Shown here piece by piece: positions 60,276 through 64,000 of a stretch of DNA of 64,000 nt (positions are counted from its first letter, which is position 1; each line of letters starts with the position of its first letter). This DNA is from Gymnodinialimonas sp. 202GB13-11 (GTDB lineage Bacteria > Pseudomonadota > Alphaproteobacteria > Rhodobacterales > Rhodobacteraceae): contig NZ_JBFRBH010000001.1 of the NCBI RefSeq assembly GCF_040932485.1, positions 3,646,212-3,710,211 of the forward strand, in the 5' to 3' direction. Position numbers and translations under genes: made by a program. Below the pieces are notes generated by a model that saw only the letters and a program-made list of their open reading frames with translations, was not told where the DNA came from and ran no database searches.

Positions 60276-60585
60276 CGTCCAGCGACGGGAAGATGGCAAA
60301 AACGGTATTCATCCGCGTCAGAGTCATCACTTTTTCAACGGCAGGCTGCAATCCGGCCAATGCCATGGCGCGATCCGGGCCCAGACCTTTGAACACCGCG
60401 ACGATGGAGCCAAGGCCGCTGGAATCGAGGAATTCCACCTGCGACATCTCAAGGATGATGTCGCCACCACCTTCCGTCAGATTGCGAAAGTCTTCCTTGA
60501 ACTGAATCGCGATGCTCGCGTCGAGCCGGGTGTCATCCACATGGACAACCTGTGCATAGTCATGATCACTGGACGAAAGAGGCAT
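60235..60585 (-). CDS. STAS-domain anti-sigma factor antagonist
   Basis: A 116-residue STAS protein with DASIAIQFKEDFRNLTEGGG and the phospho-acceptor region VEFLDSSGLGSIVAVFKGL. It is the expected antagonist of the HATPase encoded next to it. No PP2C phosphatase or sigma gene is visible in the neighbourhood, so the target of the pair is unknown. Confidence 0.93.
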   Translation of the reverse strand: MPLSSSDHDYAQVVHVDDTRLDASIAIQFKEDFRNLTEGGGDIILEMSQVEFLDSSGLGSIVAVFKGLGPDRAMALAGLQPAVEKVMTLTRMNTVFAIFPSLDDALAAAAAPHAAE

Positions 60586-60675
60586 GTCGTGTTCTCCAAC
60601 AAGTCGATTTGTTGGAAACGCTAGACGCCAAGTCTTACAAATTCGTTGTCATCCCCTCGAATGCAGGAGGCAAAC

Positions 60676-61848
60676 ATGGATCAAGTTGTCATTACCGGGG
60701 CGTCGCGCACGCCGATGGGCGGGTTTCAGGGAGGGCTGTCACCCCTGGCCGCGTCCGAGCTCGGCGGTGCCGCGATCCGGGCGGCCCTTGATGGCGCTGG
60801 CGCAAGCCAGGTTGACGAAGTGCTGATGGGATGTGTCCTGCCTGCGGGCCAAGGGCAGGCCCCGGCGCGTCAGGCCGGGTTCCATGCTGGCCTCGATGAC
60901 AGCGTGCCCGCCACGACGCTGAACAAAATGTGCGGTTCTGGCATGAAGGCTGCGATGATGGCGTTCGACACGCTGGCGCTCGGGCAATCAGACGTGATCG
61001 TGGCCGGTGGCATGGAATCGATGACGAATGCGCCCTACCTGATGCCGTCCATGCGGGGCGGCGCGCGGATCGGGCACCAGAAGACGCTCGATCATATGTT
61101 CCTCGACGGGTTGGAAGATGCCTATGACAAGGGCCGCCTGATGGGCACCTTTGCCGAGGATTGCGCCGAGGCGTTTCAGTTCACCCGTGAGGCGCAGGAC
61201 GGCTATGCGCTTGGGTCGCTGGAAAACGCCGTGCGGGCCATCGAAAGCGGGGCCTTTGAGGCGGAGGTCGCACCGGTCACCGTCACGACGCGCAAGGGTG
61301 CGATTGAGGTCGATGTCGATGAGCAGCCCGGCAATGCCCGCCCCGACAAAATCCCGCAGCTCAAGCCCGCGTTCCGCGAGGGTGGCACGGTCACGGCGGC
61401 GAATTCATCGTCGATCTCGGACGGTGCGGCGGCCCTGGTTCTGGCCCGTGCGGACGTGGCCGAGGCGCAAGGGCTTCCGGTGCGCGCGCGCATCCTTGGC
61501 CATGCCTCCCACGCCCATGCCCCGGCCCTGTTCCCGACGGCTCCGGTTCCGGCCGCGAAAAAGCTGCTCGACCGGTTGGGATGGCGCGTCGAGGACGTCG
61601 ATCTGTGGGAGGTGAACGAGGCCTTCGCCGTTGTCCCCATGGCCTTCATGCACGAGATGAATATCCCACGCGAGAAGGTGAACGTGAATGGCGGCGCCTG
61701 CGCTTTGGGTCATCCGATTGGGGCATCCGGCGCGCGGATCATGGTGACGCTACTGCACGCGTTAGAAGCGCGTGGCCTGAAGCGCGGGATCGCAGCGATC
61801 TGCATCGGCGGCGGCGAAGGGACAGCCATCGCGATGGAACGGGATTGA
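60676..61848 (+). CDS. acetyl-CoA C-acetyltransferase (thiolase)
   Basis: A 390-residue thiolase. TLNKMCGSGMKAAMMAF carries the acylated Cys86, VNEAFAVVPMAFMHE carries NEAF, and CALGHPIGASGARIMV holds the catalytic His. ICIGGGEGTAIAMERD holds the second Cys. The start at ATG 60676 has AGGAGG 5 bp upstream; an earlier in-frame ATG at 60646 lacks this. It condenses or cleaves acetoacetyl-CoA in ketone, PHB or beta-oxidation metabolism; the pathway cannot be told from neighbours. Confidence 0.95.
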   Translation: MDQVVITGASRTPMGGFQGGLSPLAASELGGAAIRAALDGAGASQVDEVLMGCVLPAGQGQAPARQAGFHAGLDDSVPATTLNKMCGSGMKAAMMAFDTLALGQSDVIVAGGMESMTNAPYLMPSMRGGARIGHQKTLDHMFLDGLEDAYDKGRLMGTFAEDCAEAFQFTREAQDGYALGSLENAVRAIESGAFEAEVAPVTVTTRKGAIEVDVDEQPGNARPDKIPQLKPAFREGGTVTAANSSSISDGAAALVLARADVAEAQGLPVRARILGHASHAHAPALFPTAPVPAAKKLLDRLGWRVEDVDLWEVNEAFAVVPMAFMHEMNIPREKVNVNGGACALGHPIGASGARIMVTLLHALEARGLKRGIAAICIGGGEGTAIAMERD

Positions 61849-61853
61849 AGGCC

Positions 61854-62303
61854 ATGGCCGATTACGCAACGCTTGCGAAAACCATCGCCGCGCTGACCGA
61901 AGGCGAAACCGACACGGTCGCGTTGATGGCAACCTTGGCCTGCGAATTGCACCACGCGGATGACCGGTTCGATTGGACCGGGTTTTACCGTGTGACGGCA
62001 CCGGGATTGCTCAAGATCGGCCCCTATCAGGGCGGTCATGGATGCCTGGTGATCCCATTCGACAAAGGCGTCTGTGGCGCGGCGGCGCGCACCGGCGAGG
62101 TGCAGTTGGTGCCGGATGTCGACGCGTTCCCGGGCCATATCGCCTGCGCGTCCTCCACCCGGTCCGAAATCGTCCTGCCTGTCCGCAACGCGGCGGGAGA
62201 AATCATCGCCGTGCTCGACATCGACAGCGACCAGCCCGACGCGTTCACCGAGGAAGATGCGACGGCGTTGGAGGCGATCCTAAGCGCGACCTTTGCGTCT
62301 TAG
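61854..62303 (+). CDS. free methionine-R-sulfoxide reductase (GAF domain)
   Basis: A 149-residue GAF-domain protein with the fRMsr pattern. FDWTGFYRV is followed by GPYQGGHGCLVIPFDKGVCG and FPGHIACASSTRSEIVLPV, which contains the three catalytic/resolving Cys. It then has GEIIAVLDIDSDQPDAF. It reduces free Met-R-SO with thioredoxin. It starts 5 bp after the thiolase stop. It is convergent with rmuC, with 2 bp between. Confidence 0.9.
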   Translation: MADYATLAKTIAALTEGETDTVALMATLACELHHADDRFDWTGFYRVTAPGLLKIGPYQGGHGCLVIPFDKGVCGAAARTGEVQLVPDVDAFPGHIACASSTRSEIVLPVRNAAGEIIAVLDIDSDQPDAFTEEDATALEAILSATFAS

Positions 62304-62305
62304 TC

Positions 62306-63793
62306 TTAGTCGTCGTCGCTGTTGACCACGGTCAGTTCCGGGGCCGATAGCGTGCGCGGGACAGCCTCCACCCTCGGCGCGTCCTTGAGGTCATCCGACG
62401 GCTCTTGCACCACCTGCATCGCCTCCAGTTTGCGGGCCGAGGGGAGTACCCGCGCCTCTAGCGAGCCCATGGCCTTGTTGTAGCTATCCACGGAGCGGTT
62501 CAGGTTGGTGCCGACCTTCTGCAAATTCGCTGCAAAGGTGGCCAAACGCCCATAAAGCTCTTTCGCTTCCTTGTGGATGGTGACCGCGTTTTCGGCAATC
62601 GCCTCCTGCTGCCAGCCGAAGGCAATGGTGCGAAAGAGCGCAACGAGGGTCGACGGCGTTGCGATGACCACACGGGCCTCCAGCGCGCGTTCGATCAGGT
62701 TCGGGTCGGCCTCGACCGCCGCAGACAGGAACACGTCGCCGGGGATAAACATCACCACGAAGTCTGGCGTGTTCTCTAGTAGGTCATGGTAGCGTTTCGA
62801 CGACAGCGCGCGGACATGGTCGGCCACCTGCCGCGCGTGGCGGGTGATGGCGAGGTCACGGGCCTCGGGCGTCTCCGCCTCCAGCGCATCGAGATAGCCG
62901 TCGAGCGAGGTCTTGGCGTCCACAACCAACGACCGCCCGCCGGGCATGTTCACGATGGCGTCGGGCCGTTGCAGGCCGTTGTCCGTCTGGTGGCTGACCT
63001 CGGTGTTGAAATCCACATGCTCGGTCATGCCCGCCATTTCGCAGACCTGCCGTAGCTGCATCTCACCCCAGCGACCCCGCGTCTTGGGCGCGCGCAGGGC
63101 TTGCACCAGCTTGCGCGTCTCACCGGTCAGCGCGGATTGGCCTAGCTTCAATTCTTCCACCTGCGTGCGGATGGTCGAATAGGCCTCCGTCCGTTTCTGT
63201 TCCATATCGCGCAGGACGGTGTCAAAGGCGCCGAGCTTTTCGTTCAATGGTTTGACCATGCCGTCGATGGCCTTCTGGCGCGCATCAAGCTCCGCCTTGG
63301 CAGTCTCGGAATGGGTCGCGAAGCGCTCAGACACACGGTCGAGGAAGGCCTTGGAATTGCCCTCCAACACCTCGCCCGCAAGGTTTTTGAACTGCGATTT
63401 CAGCGCCTCGTTCAACCCGTGCAACTCCTCCAGCCGCGCCTTGTGCGTGGCCTGCTCCGTCTCTAACCGCGCCTCGGCTTGGTTCAGTGCCCCAAGCAGG
63501 CGGTCGCGTTCCTCGCGCTCGTCGGACAGGGCCTGTTCCAATTGCGGCAACCGCTCTGCCCTAGCCTCCATCGCGGCCATATGGCGGCGCATATCTTCCA
63601 GCCCGGAGAGGTCGCGATTGGCCCGCCGCAAACGCGCCCCGCGCAGGATCCAGGCGACGAACAGAAACAGCGCGGCCAACAGCACCAGCAAAAGATAGGC
63701 CGGCAGCGGGTCGACCTCCGGCCCAAACGGGCTGGCGGCGCGCAGGCGGGTGGCGACGCCATCGAGGAAGGCAAAGAAGGGCGCGTTTTCCAT
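62306..63793 (-). CDS. rmuC: DNA recombination protein RmuC
   Basis: A 495-residue protein. It has an N-terminal membrane helix (LPAYLLLVLLAALFLFVAWI), a long coiled coil (about 60-200), and the RmuC nuclease-like domain with KTRGRWGEMQLRQVCEMAGM, VDAKTSLDGYLDALE and FVVMFIPGDVFLSAAVE. It is proposed to limit inversions and rearrangements at short repeats. It lies 3 bp downstream of mutL on the same strand, suggesting cotranscription with this mismatch-repair gene. Confidence 0.96.
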   Translation of the reverse strand: MENAPFFAFLDGVATRLRAASPFGPEVDPLPAYLLLVLLAALFLFVAWILRGARLRRANRDLSGLEDMRRHMAAMEARAERLPQLEQALSDEREERDRLLGALNQAEARLETEQATHKARLEELHGLNEALKSQFKNLAGEVLEGNSKAFLDRVSERFATHSETAKAELDARQKAIDGMVKPLNEKLGAFDTVLRDMEQKRTEAYSTIRTQVEELKLGQSALTGETRKLVQALRAPKTRGRWGEMQLRQVCEMAGMTEHVDFNTEVSHQTDNGLQRPDAIVNMPGGRSLVVDAKTSLDGYLDALEAETPEARDLAITRHARQVADHVRALSSKRYHDLLENTPDFVVMFIPGDVFLSAAVEADPNLIERALEARVVIATPSTLVALFRTIAFGWQQEAIAENAVTIHKEAKELYGRLATFAANLQKVGTNLNRSVDSYNKAMGSLEARVLPSARKLEAMQVVQEPSDDLKDAPRVEAVPRTLSAPELTVVNSDDD

Positions 63794-63796
63794 GGC

Positions 63797-64000
63797 TCAG
63801 GTCCGCCCGAACAGGCGTTCGATGTCGCTGAGTTTCAGCTCCACATAAGTCGGTCGCCCGTGGTTGCACTGGCCCGACATCGGCGTGGCCTCCATCTCGC
63901 GCAGAAGGGCGTTCATCTCATCGGCGCGCATCTGGCGGCCGGAGCGGATGGAGCCATGGCAGGCCACGCGGCTCAACACCGCCTCCACACGAGACTGCAG
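63797..64000 (-). CDS. mutL: DNA mismatch repair protein MutL (C-terminus, partial)
   Basis: The 3' end of a gene that runs off the right edge. The 67 visible residues are the MutL C-terminal dimerisation/endonuclease region. [12 protein letters not shown] is followed by [20 protein letters not shown] and [20 protein letters not shown]. The CxHGRP motif is conserved in MutL homologues with latent endonuclease activity. rmuC follows after 3 bp. Confidence 0.95.
   Translation of the reverse strand: MQSRVEAVLSRVACHGSIRSGRQMRADEMNALLREMEATPMSGQCNHGRPTYVELKLSDIERLFGRT

Noticed and set aside
1-64000. CRISPR arrays and intact insertion sequences
   Set aside because: No regularly spaced repeats and no intact transposase gene were seen on either strand.

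Overview
The window looks like a chromosome segment from a marine-type alphaproteobacterium of the Rhodobacterales (Roseobacter/Rhodobacter group). The evidence is the gene order hemD - mitofilin-like - hemY, divergent tsaD-gpsA-yciI-EVE, the RegB/SenC/RegA redox system interleaved with addA/addB/trxA/tsaE/amgK/murU, a DivL-like protein, and high-GC codon use with many ATGA overlaps. All assignments come from reading the sequence; no database search was run.

Layout. (1) 0-2 kb: a LysR regulator divergent from a short-chain dehydrogenase. (2) 2-10.6 kb: an apparent polysaccharide locus. It has a membrane GT2 polymerase, a BcsB-like periplasmic partner and a UDP-sulfoquinovose synthase (SqdB-type) enzyme. 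Upstream are a hybrid histidine kinase, a small exported molybdopterin-oxidoreductase-fold protein and a divergent LuxR-type response regulator. Two near-identical 14-bp inverted repeats lie before the sensor/regulator pair and before sqdB. This is the best candidate for an undescribed system. (3) 10.8-14.3 kb: a cobalamin uptake operon (DUF1636, btuD, btuF, btuC) behind a cobalamin riboswitch. (4) 14.5-24.9 kb: accessory genes. They include a quinone-oxidoreductase-like gene with LysR, two different haloalkane-dehalogenase-like hydrolases, and MAPEG proteins. A TetR gene with twin operators faces a cluster of small detoxification-type proteins, followed by a lytic transglycosylase. The stretch ends in a decayed integrase next to tRNA-Thr(CGT), which suggests an old tRNA-integrated island.

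(5) 25-40 kb: mostly core genes. These are hemY, mic60-like, hemD, tsaD, gpsA and ahcY. Small proteins are interspersed: DM13, DUF1272, DUF2853, a PhnZ-like HD protein, a PRC-barrel protein, and 40-aa and 53-aa genes. (6) 39.5-53.4 kb: regA at one end and regB/senC at the other enclose a long minus-strand run: divL-like, tsaE, amgK, murU, addB, addA, trxA. A consensus CtrA box precedes the divL-like gene. (7) 53.4-64 kb: amtB-glnK, a class A penicillin-binding protein, gamma-glutamyltransferase, an anti-sigma/STAS pair, thiolase, free-methionine-sulfoxide reductase, rmuC and the 3' end of mutL.

The main regulatory themes are two-component control of an envelope polysaccharide, B12 sensing by RNA, redox control by RegBA, PII/AmtB nitrogen control and probable CtrA cell-cycle control.
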